Below are positions 1 through 11,628 of a stretch of DNA of 64,000 bases, piece after piece (the first letter of the stretch is position 1; every line of letters begins with the position of its first letter). The notes under the pieces were generated by a model. The model had not been told where the DNA came from. It searched no databases and was given only the letters and a program-made list of their open reading frames with translations. This DNA is from Bradyrhizobium iriomotense. Lineage in GTDB: Bacteria > Pseudomonadota > Alphaproteobacteria > Rhizobiales > Xanthobacteraceae. The position numbers and the translations under genes are program-made. The stretch lies in contig NZ_JAFCJZ010000003.1 of NCBI RefSeq assembly GCF_018130765.1, positions 62,001 to 126,000 of the forward strand. The letters are read 5' to 3'.

Positions 1-1
1 C

Positions 2-1537
2 CAGAAGCCGTTCGCCGTGATGGTGGGCTCCAAGGCTGTGGTCGCGGAGATCGCCGAGGCCAGTGCTGCCGAGCTTGCCTTGCTCGAAACGACGGCGCGG
101 CCGATCGTGCTGATGAATTCGCGCCGGCGCCTCGCGCCCGCGATCGCGCCAAAACTGACGCGAATTGGTGTCATGCTGCCGGTCAGCCCGCTGCATCGCC
201 TGATCTTCCATGCCCTGCAATCGGCGCATCCCCGCAGCGGCGAGAGCTGGGTCATCGTTGCGACCAGCGCCAATCCCGGTGGCGAGCCGCTCCTGATCGA
301 CAATGGCGAGGCCGAGCGGCGCCTTGCCGGCATCGCCGACCTCATCGTCACCCATGACCGCGACATCGTCACCCGCGCCGATGATTCCGTCGCGTCCGTC
401 GTGGCGGGCCGGACGCAATTCATCCGTCGTGCCCGCGGCTATGTTCCCGAGCCGGTGCGCCTGGCGCGATCGGTCCCGCCGGTCCTTGCCGTCGGCGGCG
501 CGCTGAAATCGACCGTGACGGTGACGCGCGGCAACGAGGCCTTCGTCTCCCAGCACATCGGCGATCTCGACACCGCCGAAGCCGTCCGCTTCTTCGAGGA
601 GACGGTGCGGCATCTGCTCTCGACGCTGGACGTCGATCCCGTCGTCGTCGCCCACGATCTGCATCCGAACATGGCTTCGACCCGCTTTGCCGAAGCCAGC
701 GGAAAACGGCTGATCGCCGTCCAGCATCATCACGCCCATGCGGCCTCCGCGATGGCGGAGCACGGCGTCGAGGGGCCCGCGCTCGCGCTGGTGCTCGACG
801 GCTTCGGCCATGGCAGTGACGGCGGCAATTGGGGCGGCGAGCTTCTCGCCTGTGAAGGCACGCGCTTCCGGCGTCTCGGCCACCTCGCCCCGCTCAGGAT
901 GCCTGGCGGCGACCGCGCCGCGCGCGAGCCATGGCGGATGGCCGCGAGCGTGCTGCATGACCTCAGGCGCGGCGCCGACATCGCACACCGCTTTGCCGCG
1001 CAGCCGCAGGCGATGCGCCTGGCCGCCTTGCTCGACCAGCGCGACGTGCCGACGACGACCAGCGCCGGCCGGCTGTTCGACGCAGTGGCGGGACTGCTTG
1101 GAGTCCAGGCCGTGCAGAGCTACGAGGGCGAGGCCGCCATGAAGCTGGAAGCGCAGGTAGGCCGGCCGCGCGTCGAGGCGGGCGGCTGGGCGATCGAAAA
1201 TGGTGTGCTCTCGCTTCTCCCGCTGCTCGGACGTCTCGCCGATGGCCTCGATCCGGTCGATGGTGCCGAACTCTTCCACGGCACATTTGCCGCCGCCTGT
1301 GTCGACTGGATCATGCGCGCGTCGCGCCAGACCGGGATCACGACCGTCGCCTTGAGCGGCGGCTGCTTCCTCAACGCGATCCTCAGCGCCGAGATCGAGC
1401 GCGGCTGCATCGCGGCCGGCCTCACGCCGCTGCTGCCCCGCCAGGTGCCGCCCAATGATGGCGGCCTCAGCCTGGGGCAGGCCTGGGTCGCCGCTCTCCA
1501 ACTCCTCGAACACCAAGGCCTGGAAGGAAACGTCTGA
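2..1537 (+). CDS. hypF: HypF carbamoyltransferase, C-terminal part (5' end outside window)
   Basis: The frame is open from base 2 with no start in the window, so this is the last ~511 residues of a protein usually near 750. HypF converts carbamoyl phosphate and ATP to carbamoyl-adenylate and passes the carbamoyl group to the HypE C-terminal cysteine, the source of the cyanide ligands of [NiFe]-hydrogenase. Visible are the end of the YrdC-like domain (KPFAVM at the edge, ATSANPGGEPL further in) and a Kae1-like domain with the HHHAHAASAM metal motif, DGFGHGSDGGNWGGELL, LSGGCFLN and PPNDGGLSLGQ near the C-terminus. The acylphosphatase and zinc-finger parts lie upstream. Its stop overlaps the hypC start by one base (TGATG), so the two are probably translationally coupled. 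Confidence 0.96.
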   Translation, partial: QKPFAVMVGSKAVVAEIAEASAAELALLETTARPIVLMNSRRRLAPAIAPKLTRIGVMLPVSPLHRLIFHALQSAHPRSGESWVIVATSANPGGEPLLIDNGEAERRLAGIADLIVTHDRDIVTRADDSVASVVAGRTQFIRRARGYVPEPVRLARSVPPVLAVGGALKSTVTVTRGNEAFVSQHIGDLDTAEAVRFFEETVRHLLSTLDVDPVVVAHDLHPNMASTRFAEASGKRLIAVQHHHAHAASAMAEHGVEGPALALVLDGFGHGSDGGNWGGELLACEGTRFRRLGHLAPLRMPGGDRAAREPWRMAASVLHDLRRGADIAHRFAAQPQAMRLAALLDQRDVPTTTSAGRLFDAVAGLLGVQAVQSYEGEAAMKLEAQVGRPRVEAGGWAIENGVLSLLPLLGRLADGLDPVDGAELFHGTFAAACVDWIMRASRQTGITTVALSGGCFLNAILSAEIERGCIAAGLTPLLPRQVPPNDGGLSLGQAWVAALQLLEHQGLEGNV

Positions 1538-1773
1538 TGTGTCTCGCCATACCCGCGGAGGTCACGAAACTCCTGTCTGACGAGATGGCCGTCGTCTCCA
1601 TCGACGGCGTCAGCAAGGAGATTTCCGTCGCCCTGATCGAGGATCTCGCCGTCGGCGACTATGTCATCATCCATGTCGGCTACGCCCTGACCAAGATCGA
1701 CCCGGAGGAAGCGCGGCGGACACTGGAGTTGTTGCGCGAGCTCAGCGCCGAGGGACAGGGGGCCGTGCCATGA
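1537..1773 (+). CDS. hypC: HypC hydrogenase maturation chaperone
   Basis: A 78-residue protein starting MCLAIP, the HypC/HybG signature in which Cys2, exposed after Met removal, binds the Fe(CN)2CO precursor and later the hydrogenase large subunit. HypC works with HypD as the scaffold on which the iron-cyanide-CO unit is assembled in the cytoplasm. Length and the hydrophobic core (GDYVIIHVGYALTKID) are typical of the family. It overlaps hypF by one base and hypD by four (ATGA), placing it in the middle of a tightly packed maturation operon. Confidence 0.97.
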   Translation: MCLAIPAEVTKLLSDEMAVVSIDGVSKEISVALIEDLAVGDYVIIHVGYALTKIDPEEARRTLELLRELSAEGQGAVP

Positions 1774-2912
1774 AATATGCCGACGAGTTTCGCGACAAGG
1801 AGATCGCGCTGGGGCTGTCGAAGGCGATCCGCGCCGAGGCCGCTCCGCAGAGATCCTATCGGTTCATGGAGTTCTGCGGCGGCCACACCCACGCGATCTC
1901 GCGCTATGGCCTCGAGGACATGCTGCCGAAGAACGTGCGGATGATCCATGGGCCAGGCTGCCCGGTCTGCGTGCTGCCCGCTGGGCGTATCGACATGGCG
2001 ATCCGCCTTGCGATGCGGCCCGACATCATCCTGTGCGTCTATGGCGATCTGATGCGGGTGCCGGGCTCGCAAGGTGCCTCGCTGCTGAAGGCGAAGGCGC
2101 GCGGCGCCGACATCCGCATGGTCTACTCCACCATCGATGCCTTAGGGATCGCGGAGGAGAACCCCGCACGCGAGGTCGTGTTCTTCGCCATCGGCTTCGA
2201 GACCACGACGCCGCCGACGGCGGTCATGATCCGCCTCGCCGAGAAGAAGCAGCTTTCGAACTTCAGCGTGTTCTGCAACCACGTGCTGACGCCGCCAGCG
2301 ATGCAGAACATCCTGGAGAGCCCCGACATCCGCAATATCGGCCGGGTCGAGATCGACGGCTTTGTCGGCCCCGCTCATGTCTCGACCATCATCGGCACGG
2401 CGCCGTACGAGTTCTTCGCCGAGGAATTCGGCAAGCCGGTCGTGATCTCGGGCTTCGAGCCGCTCGACATGATGCAGGCGATCCTGATGCTGGTGCGTCA
2501 GGTCAACGAGCACAGGCACGAGGTCGAGAACCAGTACAGCCGCGCCGTCACCCGCGACGGCAATCTGCGCGCCAAGGAGGAGGTCTCCGACATTTTCGAG
2601 CTGCGCGACCAGTTCGAATGGCGTGGGCTCGGACAGGTGCCGTACAGCGGGCTGAAGCTGAAGCTCGGTTACGCCAGATACGACGCGGAAGTCCGTTTCA
2701 AGATGAATGAGCTGCGGGTCGACGACAATCCGGCCTGCGAATGTGGCGCCATCCTGCGCGGCGTGAAGAAGCCGGTCGATTGCAAGCTGTTCGGCACCGT
2801 GTGCACGCCGGAGACGCCGATGGGGTCATGCATGGTCTCCTCGGAAGGCGCCTGCGCTGCGCACTGGACCTATGGCCGTTTCCGCGATCATCAGCAGAGG
2901 CGGGCGTCATGA
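1770..2912 (+). CDS. hypD: HypD iron-sulfur scaffold for Fe(CN)2CO assembly
   Basis: A 380-residue protein with all HypD hallmarks: FCGGHTHAISRYG near residue 32, GPGCPVCVLP near residue 65 (redox cysteines), and a C-terminal cysteine cluster (CECGAIL, VDCKLFG, CTPETPMGSCMVS, EGACAAHW) that binds the 4Fe-4S cluster. HypD accepts cyanide from HypE and, with HypC, carries the iron that receives the diatomic ligands. It starts inside the hypC stop (ATGA) and its own stop overlaps the hypE ATG by four bases, so HypC, HypD and HypE are made from one coupled message. Confidence 0.97.
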   Translation: MKYADEFRDKEIALGLSKAIRAEAAPQRSYRFMEFCGGHTHAISRYGLEDMLPKNVRMIHGPGCPVCVLPAGRIDMAIRLAMRPDIILCVYGDLMRVPGSQGASLLKAKARGADIRMVYSTIDALGIAEENPAREVVFFAIGFETTTPPTAVMIRLAEKKQLSNFSVFCNHVLTPPAMQNILESPDIRNIGRVEIDGFVGPAHVSTIIGTAPYEFFAEEFGKPVVISGFEPLDMMQAILMLVRQVNEHRHEVENQYSRAVTRDGNLRAKEEVSDIFELRDQFEWRGLGQVPYSGLKLKLGYARYDAEVRFKMNELRVDDNPACECGAILRGVKKPVDCKLFGTVCTPETPMGSCMVSSEGACAAHWTYGRFRDHQQRRAS

Positions 2913-3949
2913 AGGCCTATCAGCGCAAGCTCGACATCAGGAACGGCTGCGTCGACCTGTCCCACGGTTCCGGCGGCCGCGCCATGGCGCGGCTGATCTC
3001 GGGCCTGTTCCACGAGGCCTTCGGCAACGAATGGCTGGCGCGCGGCAACGACCAGTCGGCGTTCGACGTGCCGGCCGGACGGATGGTGATGACGACGGAC
3101 GGCTATGTCGTCTCGCCGCTGTTCTTCCCCGGCGGCAATATCGGCTCGCTCGCCGTGCACGGCACCGTCAACGACATCGCCATGGCCGGCGCGCGGCCGC
3201 TCTACCTCTCGGCAAGCTTCATCATCGAGGAAGGCTTCCGCTTCTCCGACCTCAAGGCGATCGCGGAATCGATGGGCGAAGCCGCCCGGGCCGCGGGCGT
3301 CCACATCATCACCGGCGACACCAAGGTGGTCGAGCGCGGCAAGGCCGATGGCCTGTTCATCTCCACCGCCGGCGTCGGCGTGGTGCCCGACGGGCTCGAT
3401 CTGTCGGCCGAGAAGGCCCGTGTCGGCGATCGCGTGCTGATCTCCGGCACGCTCGGCGATCACGGCGTCGCCATCATGTCGAAGCGGCAGAACCTCGCCT
3501 TCGAGACCGAGATCGTCTCGGATTCGGCCTCGCTGCACGATCTCGTGGCGAAGATGGTGGCCGCCGGCGGCAAGGGGATCCGCTTGATGCGTGATCCGAC
3601 CCGCGGCGGGCTTGCCGCCACGCTCAACGAGGTTGCCCAGCAATCGGATCTCGGCTTCGGCTTGCAGGAGGAATCCATTCCGGTGAAGCCGGGTGTCGCG
3701 GCGGCCTGCGAGCTGCTCGGCCTCGATCCGCTCCATGTCGCCAATGAAGGCAAGCTGGTGGCGGTCGTGGCGCCCGAGGTTGCCGACACCGTGCTCGCGG
3801 CGATGCGGGCGCATCCGCTCGGCCGCGATGCCGCCGACATCGGCGAGGCCGTGGCCGACGACCATCATTTCGTGCAGATGGCGACGACCTTCGGCGGCGG
3901 GCGGATCGTTGACTGGCTCTCCGGCGAGCAACTCCCGAGGATCTGCTGA
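2909..3949 (+). CDS. hypE: HypE thiocarboxamide dehydratase (cyanide synthesis)
   Basis: A 346-residue AIR-synthase-like ATPase (PurM fold) that dehydrates the carbamoyl group attached to its last residue to a thiocyanate. The C-terminus is LPRIC, the strictly conserved PRIC tail whose cysteine is the carrier. DLSHGSGGRAM near the N-terminus and MRDPTRGGLAATLNE in the middle are family motifs. The open frame extends upstream to 2741, but the ATG at 2909 overlaps the hypD stop and gives the canonical N-terminus, so it is the start used here. The gene is followed after 8 bases by hypX. Confidence 0.97.
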   Translation: MKAYQRKLDIRNGCVDLSHGSGGRAMARLISGLFHEAFGNEWLARGNDQSAFDVPAGRMVMTTDGYVVSPLFFPGGNIGSLAVHGTVNDIAMAGARPLYLSASFIIEEGFRFSDLKAIAESMGEAARAAGVHIITGDTKVVERGKADGLFISTAGVGVVPDGLDLSAEKARVGDRVLISGTLGDHGVAIMSKRQNLAFETEIVSDSASLHDLVAKMVAAGGKGIRLMRDPTRGGLAATLNEVAQQSDLGFGLQEESIPVKPGVAAACELLGLDPLHVANEGKLVAVVAPEVADTVLAAMRAHPLGRDAADIGEAVADDHHFVQMATTFGGGRIVDWLSGEQLPRIC

Positions 3950-3957
3950 GGCCCACG

Positions 3958-5654
3958 ATGCGCATCCTGCTGCTATCGCATTCCTTCAACAGCCTGACGC
4001 AGCGGCTGCATGTCGAGCTGCGCGAGCGCGGCCACGAGGTCTCGGTCGAGCTCGATATCCATGCCGACGTCACGCGCGAAAGCGTGGCGCTCTATCGACC
4101 GGATCTGGTGATCGCGCCGTTTCTGAAGCGGGCGATCCCCGACGACATCTGGCGAAGCGTGCGTTGCCTCATCGTTCATCCCGGCCCGCCCGGCGACCGC
4201 GGACCGGCCGCGCTCGATTGGGCGATCCTGGAGGGGGCTTGCGAGTGGGGCGTCACCGTGCTGGAGGCGGATGGTGAGTTCGACGCCGGTCCGGTCTGGG
4301 CGTTCCGCACCTTCCCGATGCGGCGCGCGCCCAAGTCCAGCATCTATCGCAACGAGGTGACGTCATGCGCGGTCGCTGCGGTGCTCGACGCTATCGCGGC
4401 GATCGAATCCGAATGCGCGGCTCCGCAGCCGATGCGCAGCGACGATCCGCGCATTCGCGTGCGCGGACCTTGCCGGCAGGCGGACCGGACCATCGACTGG
4501 CAGCACGACACGACGGCGACCGTCCTGCGCAAGATCGACAGCGCCGACGGCATGCCGGGGCTCGCCGACAGCCTGTTCTTTCAGGACGTCAGGCTGTTCG
4601 ATGCGCACGAGGCGCACGGCATTTCCGGCGTGCCCGGCACCGTCGTGGCACAATGCGACGGCGCCCTCGCGCGTGCCACGGTCGATGGCGCGGTCTGGAT
4701 CGGCCATGTCAGGCGGCTCGCGCCGAGAAGCCTGAAGCTGCCGGCCGCAAAGGTCTTCGCGACCGAGGCGACCCATCTGCCGCATCGGCCCGGTTGCGGC
4801 TACGCGCCGATACGATATCGCGAGCTTGGCGAGGTCGGCGAGCTCGCGTTCTCCTTCTACAACGGCGCCATGAGCAGCGCCGATTGCGAAGCCCTGCTCG
4901 GCGCCTATCGCGCTGCGCTGGCGCGCCCTATCAAAGTGCTGCTGCTGACCGGCGGCCGCGATTACTGGTCCAACGGCATTCACCTCGCCGAGATCGAGGC
5001 GGCCGAAAGCGCGGCCGATGAGTCCTGGCGTAACATCAATGCCATCGACGATCTCGCCCGCGCGATCATCGAGACCACCGATCGCCTTGTCGTCTCAGTC
5101 ATTCGCGGCAATGCCGGGGCGGGCGGTGTGTTCCTCAGCCTCGCCGCCGACGAGGTCTGGGCCAGCGACCAGGTCGTCCTCAATCCGCACTACAAGGACA
5201 TGGGCAATCTCTTCGGCTCGGAGTACTGGACCTATCTGCTGCCGCGGCGCGCCGGTGCTGCGAATGCGACCCGGATCACACAATGCCGGCTTCCCATGGG
5301 CGTGATGGAGGCCCAGCGTCTCGGCATCGTCGATCGCGTGCTGTCGGGCGGGGAGCTTGCGGACGCAAGCCTCGTTGAGCGCGGCGCCGCCATGGCGTCG
5401 GATGCCGGCCTTGCCGCGCGTCTTGCCGGCAAGCAGGAGCGGCGAGCGGCTGACGAGGCCGAGAAGCCCTTGCAGACCTACCGCGATGAGGAACTGCGGC
5501 GGATGAAACAGAATTTCTACGGCTTCGATCCGAGCTACCACGTCGCGCGTTACAACTTCATTCACAAGGTGCCGAAATCGCGCACGCCGCTGACCATCGC
5601 GAACCACCGGTCAAGGCGGGTGCCCGAGCGGCCCGTTGCCATGGCGGTGCCGTC

Positions 5655-5658
<4 letters not shown>
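3958..5658 (+). CDS. hypX: HypX/HoxX, CO-ligand synthesis from a formyl group
   Basis: A 566-residue two-domain protein. The N-terminal half is a formyl-THF transferase-like domain (HPGPPGDRGP at 74-83, DAGPVW at 109-114, a C-terminal FMT-like part to about 260). The C-terminal half is an enoyl-CoA hydratase/crotonase fold (GGRDYWSNGIHL at about 331-342, AGAGGVFLSLAADEVWAS further on). In aerobic hydrogen oxidisers HypX moves a formyl group from N10-formyl-THF to coenzyme A and decarbonylates formyl-CoA, giving the CO ligand for the NiFe site. The Asn usually found two residues before the catalytic His of formyltransferases is Ile here; I recall the HPGPPGDRGP form as typical of HypX. The stop overlaps hoxA by four bases. 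Confidence 0.95.
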
Positions 5659-7086
<1,428 letters not shown>

Positions 7087-7112
<26 letters not shown>

Positions 7113-8454
7113 CGCAAGCGAGGCGGATTCGCTCCTCAAGCTGGTGACGAGCCGCGGCGCGATCGAGTTCGATCACGAACGCGAGGGCGCGTGGATCGAA
7201 GTCATCCGCAAGATGGACGAGGTCTATTCCGACCTGCTGCGCTACGAGGTCGACCTCGAGCACAAGAACGCCGAGCTCGAGGAGGCGCAGGCGTTCGTCA
7301 CCAACGTCATCGAGTCCGTCTCCGATATCCTCATTGTTTGTGACGCAAAAGGGCTGGTGCAGCAGGTCAATTCCGCGTTCCAGCGCACGCTTGGCCGCGG
7401 CAATGACGAGATCGTCGGCAGGAAGATGGCCGATATCATCGACGCCGCCGACACCGCCAAGCTGGCATCGCTTCTCAAGCCGCGCGCAACATCCGATGTG
7501 GTCGACGGCGAGCTGCGCTTTTCGGCCGATGGCGGCAGCTCGGACCTGTTTGCGATCAACAGCTCGCCGAGGCACGACCATCGCGGACGCTTCATCGGCG
7601 TGGTCCTGACCGGGCGGCCGATCGGCGAGCTCCGCCGTGCCTACGAGGCGCTGCACAAGGCCCATCATGAATTGCAGCGCGCGCAGCGGCAATTGGTCGA
7701 GCAGGAGAAGATGGCGAGTCTCGGCCGCCTGGTCGCAGGCGTGGCGCACGAGCTGAACAATCCGATCAGCTTCGTCTACGGCAACATCCACGCCCTGACG
7801 CGCTATCGCACGGCGATCATGACCTATCTCGATGCGATCCATGGCAATACCGAGGCCGGCGATCCCGCCGCGCTGAGGAAGAGCCTGCGCATCGACGACA
7901 TCCTGGACGACTTCGGTCCGTTGATCGAGGGCACGATGGAAGGTGCCGTTCGCATCAGCGAGATCGTGAAGAATTTGCGTCGTCTCTCCTTCAGCAAGCT
8001 CGGCGAGGTCGAGCGCGTCAACATCGAGCGGCTGATCAACACGGCCGTGCTGTGGGCCGTCCGGACCAGGCACGTGCGCGCGGACGTCCAGATCGAGGTC
8101 GAGCCCGGCCTGTGGATCTCGGGCAATGAAGGGCAGCTGCATCAGGTGATCGTCAACCTCGTCGAAAATGCCATCGATGCAATGCGGAACACCGAACAGC
8201 CTCGGTTGGTCGTCTCGGCCGCGCGCCGGGGCAACGAGATCCTGTTCAGGATCTCCGACAACGGGCCGGGGATCCACAAGGACCATATCAGCCATATCTT
8301 CGAGCCGTTCTTCACCACCAAGCAGGTCGGCGAAGGCACCGGGCTCGGCCTTTGGATCAGCTACGGCATTGTCCGCGAGCATGGCGGCGAACTCTCCGCC
8401 GTCAACGAGTCGGATGGCGGAGCGACGTTCTCGTTTGCGTTGCCGGCGGCCTAG
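7087..8454 (+). CDS. hoxJ: HoxJ-type PAS sensor histidine kinase
   Basis: A 455-residue cytosolic kinase without membrane segments. A short coiled coil precedes a PAS domain (about residues 70-185). Then follow a HisKA domain with the phosphorylated histidine H221 in GVAHELNNPISF and an ATPase domain with N-box NLVENAIDAM, G1 ISDNGPGI and G2 GEGTGLGL. In known systems HoxJ reads the state of the regulatory hydrogenase HupUV/HoxBC through its PAS domain and phosphorylates HoxA. No hupUV genes lie in this window, so any partner must be encoded elsewhere. The start lies inside hoxA, implying coupled translation. Confidence 0.88.
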
Positions 8455-8481
8455 TTCCGGGTCAACATGTCCGGCCGGGCC

Positions 8482-9174
8482 CTAAAGCATCGGCTCGAAC
8501 TGGCAGTGCACGAGCATCTCGGAGACCGAGGCGTTGTTCGGCAGCATGAGTGCAGTCTCCGCCAGGCGGGCGATGTCGCCCGGCTGGCTCATCTCGTGGC
8601 GGGGGATCTCGTCGTCGTTCAGCGTCATGTCGGTGGCAACGTAGCCCGGGCAGATCACCGTCGCCCGAATGCCGGCCGCGCGTCCTTCCCGGCGAATGCC
8701 GTGGGTGAGGGCGACCACGGCGAACTTGGTCATGGCGTAGCCGACATTGCTTCCCACGCGCTTTCCGGCGAGGGATCCCAGATTGATGACCCGGCCATGA
8801 CCGCAGACGGCCAGATGGGGGAGGGTAGCTCTGACGAGGCGCAGGGGACCCTTGACGTTCACCCGCCACATCTCATCCAGCGCGGTCTCGCCTTCGTCGG
8901 AGACACGGACCTTCGGATTGATTCCGGCCGCGTTGACGATGGCATCGACGCCGCCCCACCGCGCGACCGTTGCGTTGACCCAGGAGATCGGGCTCTTGGC
9001 GTCTTCGGCGTCATAGCGGTGCGTCATCAGCCTCTCGCTCTCGGCGAGACGGCTCGGGTCGCGAAGCCCCGCCGACACGCGGAAGCCCGACGCCAGCAGC
9101 CGGTCGACGACCGCGCGCCCGATGCCGCGCGAAGCCCCGGAGACCATGACGATCCGATTGCCGACTTCCAACAT
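8482..9174 (-). CDS. SDR-family oxidoreductase
   Basis: A classical short-chain dehydrogenase of 230 residues: cofactor motif SGASRGIG at 12-19, NAAG at 81-84, catalytic Ser about 134 in NLGSLAGK, and YAMTK with Tyr146/Lys150. The frame opens at a GTG at 9207, but the ATG at 9174 is preferred. GGGAGA lies eight bases upstream of it and the resulting protein begins just before the first Rossmann strand. The gene is convergent with hoxJ and divergent from the next SDR gene across a 237-base spacer, so it is probably a single-gene unit. The substrate cannot be read from sequence. Confidence 0.85.
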   Translation of the reverse strand: MLEVGNRIVMVSGASRGIGRAVVDRLLASGFRVSAGLRDPSRLAESERLMTHRYDAEDAKSPISWVNATVARWGGVDAIVNAAGINPKVRVSDEGETALDEMWRVNVKGPLRLVRATLPHLAVCGHGRVINLGSLAGKRVGSNVGYAMTKFAVVALTHGIRREGRAAGIRATVICPGYVATDMTLNDDEIPRHEMSQPGDIARLAETALMLPNNASVSEMLVHCQFEPML

Positions 9175-9411
9175 CTGGTCCGTCTCCCATGGCTGAGCGA
9201 AGCGCACCCCAAAATGTAAGGGGATGCGGGCGGCGGCGAGTAAGAGAAATTCACTCTGCCTGCATCGGGTGTGCTTATGGCTCGCGCCCGACGACTTTTG
9301 GCCCGGGATATTGGATGTCCTTATGAGGGCAGAACAAATCCGCTGTATGCGTGCGCCAATCTCCGCACGTAACTTTCCGCCGCTCTGGCTGACGGCAAGA
9401 GAGCCTTGCGG

Positions 9412-10215
9412 ATGGGATTTTCGGACTACCGAACGGCGTTGGTGACAGGCGCGTCCTCAGGTATTGGGGCCGCGACGGTGCGGCGCCTCTGCGCCGAGGG
9501 GCTCGAGGTTCATGCGCTGGCGCGCGACGTTGGCCGGCTGGCCAGCCTGTCGGCCGAGACCGGGTGCCACGCCTGCGCGGTCGATGTGAACGATCTCGAC
9601 GCCTTGAAGCGCCTTGCGAGCTCGGCCGAATTCGATGTTCTCGTCAACAATGCCGGTCAGTCGCGACGCGGTACCATCCTGGAGACAGCGCCTAACGACG
9701 TCGACACGCTGGTCGACGTCAACCTGCGCGCGGTCCTGCACCTGACGCGGCTGATTGCACCAGGCATGGCGCGGCGCAACCGCGGCCACGTGGTTAATGT
9801 CTCGTCGATCGCCGGCCACTACGCCTTCGGCGAGAACGCCACGACATTCAATTCATCCGTGGCCTATCATGCGACCAAGGCCGGCGTTCATTCGCTGTCG
9901 CAGCAATTGCGCGTCGATCTCTATGGCACCCGCGTTCGCGTCACCGAAATCTCGCCCGGGCGCGTGGCGACGAGCATCTTCCAGAACCAGAACGCCGCCG
10001 ACAATCCGGATGCCCGCTTCGTCGGCGCGTTCGAGACCCTCCAGTCCGAGGACATCGCGGATGCCATTGCGTTCGCGGTGGGATCGCCGGCGCGGATGAA
10101 CGTCGCGACGATCGAGGTCGTGCCAACATTCCAGGTCGTCGGTGAATTGCGATTTGCAAGCCGATCCGAGACCGCACGTTTGAAAGACATGAGAAGTGGA
10201 GCTGATAATGCCTGA
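9412..10215 (+). CDS. SDR-family oxidoreductase, first gene of the plus-strand catabolic arm
   Basis: A 267-residue short-chain dehydrogenase with TGASSGIG at 12-19, NNAG at 79-82, catalytic Ser in VSSIAGH (131-132) and YHATK (Tyr152, Lys156). The ATG at 9412 (MGFSDYRTALVTG) is chosen over the TTG at 9406 because the same N-terminus occurs in the paralogue at 22178-22936 on the other arm. The two proteins are close along most of their length and differ mainly in an insert before YHATK and in the substrate loop after the active site. The stop overlaps the aminotransferase start by 8 bases. It probably oxidises or reduces a hydroxyl/keto intermediate of the pathway served by the neighbouring transporter. 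Confidence 0.88.
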   Translation: MGFSDYRTALVTGASSGIGAATVRRLCAEGLEVHALARDVGRLASLSAETGCHACAVDVNDLDALKRLASSAEFDVLVNNAGQSRRGTILETAPNDVDTLVDVNLRAVLHLTRLIAPGMARRNRGHVVNVSSIAGHYAFGENATTFNSSVAYHATKAGVHSLSQQLRVDLYGTRVRVTEISPGRVATSIFQNQNAADNPDARFVGAFETLQSEDIADAIAFAVGSPARMNVATIEVVPTFQVVGELRFASRSETARLKDMRSGADNA

Positions 10216-11410
10216 ACTCGCAAACCGCCTCAAGACCGTGAAGGTGTCGGCCTCGGCGGCGATGACGGACAAGGCGCGCGAGCTCCGGGACGCGGGCGTC
10301 AAGATCGTCGGCCTGTCGTCCGGCGAGCCCGATTTTCCGACGCCTCCGCACGCGATCGAGGCCGCACATCGGGCCGCCCTCGCAGGCGATACCAAATATC
10401 CGGCGCAGCCGGGAACCGTCGCGCTGCGGACCGCGGTCCAGCGCAAGTTCAAGCGCGAGAACAATCTCGACTACGCCCTCGACGAGATCCTGATCGCCAA
10501 TGGTGGCAAGCAGATCATCTTCAACGCGCTGTTCGCGACCTGCAATCCCGGCGACGAGGTCGTCATTCCGGCCCCGGGCTGGATCACCTATGCGGACATC
10601 GTTCTTCTGGCGGAGGCGACGCCCGTCGCCGTGCCTTGCCCGGAGAACAACCAGTTCAAGCTTCGTCCGGCGGACCTGGAGGCGGCGATCACGCCCAAAA
10701 CGAAGTGGCTGATCCTGAATTTTCCCAACAATCCAACGGGCGCTGCCTGCACGCGCGAGGAGATGCGAGCGATCGCCGACGTCATGCTGAAGCACCCCGA
10801 CGTCTGGATTCTCACCGACGACATCTATGAACATCTTACCTACGATGGCTTCGAGTTCTGCACCATCGCGGAGGTTGAGCCGAAACTGAAGAATCGTGTC
10901 GTGACCGTGAACGGCGCGTCCAAGGCCTACGCCATGACCGGCTGGCGGGTCGGCTATTGCGGCGGCCCCAAGGACCTGATTGCGGCGATGAACAATGTCC
11001 ACGGTCAGGCGACCGGCGGAATCTGCACGCTGAGCCAGGCGGCGGCGGTCGCTGTCCTGGACGGTCCGCAGGATTACCTCAAGGAGCGCGCGGACATTTA
11101 TCGCGATCGGCGCGATCTGGTGGTCAACCTCCTCAATCAGATTCCGGGTATCACCTGCCACAAGCCGCAAGGGGCTTTCTACGTGTTTCCGAACATCGCC
11201 GGCTGCATCGGCAAGACCACCAAGGGCGGACAACGGCTGGAAACCGATGCCGACTTCATCTCGGCGTTGCTGGAGGAGCAGCATGTCGCGGCCGTACCGG
11301 GCGGCGCTTACGGTATGAGCCCGTACTTCCGGATTTCCTACGCGACCGATACCGAATCCCTCAAGGAGGGCTGCCGGCGCATCGCGAGCTTCTGCGAAAG
11401 CCTGCGCTGA
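10208..11410 (+). CDS. Class I/II PLP-dependent aminotransferase (aspartate aminotransferase-like)
   Basis: A 400-residue fold-type I aminotransferase of the AspC/AatA branch. Visible are SSGEPDFPTP at the N-terminus, the substrate-clamp region KYPAQPG, NFPNNPTGA (PLP ring Asn), DDIYEHLTYDG, the Schiff-base lysine K239 in NGASKAYAMTGWRVGY, and the C-terminal arginine in YFRISYA. It exchanges the amino group of an amino acid with a 2-oxo acid. The ATG at 10208 follows a GTGGAG element. Its place between an SDR gene and an ABC transporter suggests a catabolic role on a nitrogenous compound rather than housekeeping aspartate synthesis. The exact amino donor is unknown. Confidence 0.9.
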   Translation: MPELANRLKTVKVSASAAMTDKARELRDAGVKIVGLSSGEPDFPTPPHAIEAAHRAALAGDTKYPAQPGTVALRTAVQRKFKRENNLDYALDEILIANGGKQIIFNALFATCNPGDEVVIPAPGWITYADIVLLAEATPVAVPCPENNQFKLRPADLEAAITPKTKWLILNFPNNPTGAACTREEMRAIADVMLKHPDVWILTDDIYEHLTYDGFEFCTIAEVEPKLKNRVVTVNGASKAYAMTGWRVGYCGGPKDLIAAMNNVHGQATGGICTLSQAAAVAVLDGPQDYLKERADIYRDRRDLVVNLLNQIPGITCHKPQGAFYVFPNIAGCIGKTTKGGQRLETDADFISALLEEQHVAAVPGGAYGMSPYFRISYATDTESLKEGCRRIASFCESLR

Positions 11411-11628
11411 CGCGTCGATATGTCAGGGGGCTTGGCCCTCGGCGGAGAATGAAAGATGCAGCCAGCGGCATTTGTCGACCAAGATCGGAGCAGGATGCCG
11501 AACCAATTGTCATAATCGTTCTTAATGCCCCTAAACGAAGATGTTCTTGGTCCTGTAGGATGCCGACGCATAAGCTTTGTGCAAAGAGGGGTATTGCCTT
11601 GGTATCGAGCAGTCGAGGACGGCCAGCG

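Noticed and set aside
7113..9411. Sigma-54 promoter controlled by HoxA near hoxJ or the SDR genes
   Set aside because: No convincing TGGCAC-N5-TTGC element was found in the spacers; the HoxA targets are probably the hydrogenase structural genes outside the window.
10957..11628. Long N-terminal extension of the PotB-like permease
   Set aside because: It is the aminotransferase gene read in another frame plus the spacer; the ATG at 11629 has a good ribosome-binding site.
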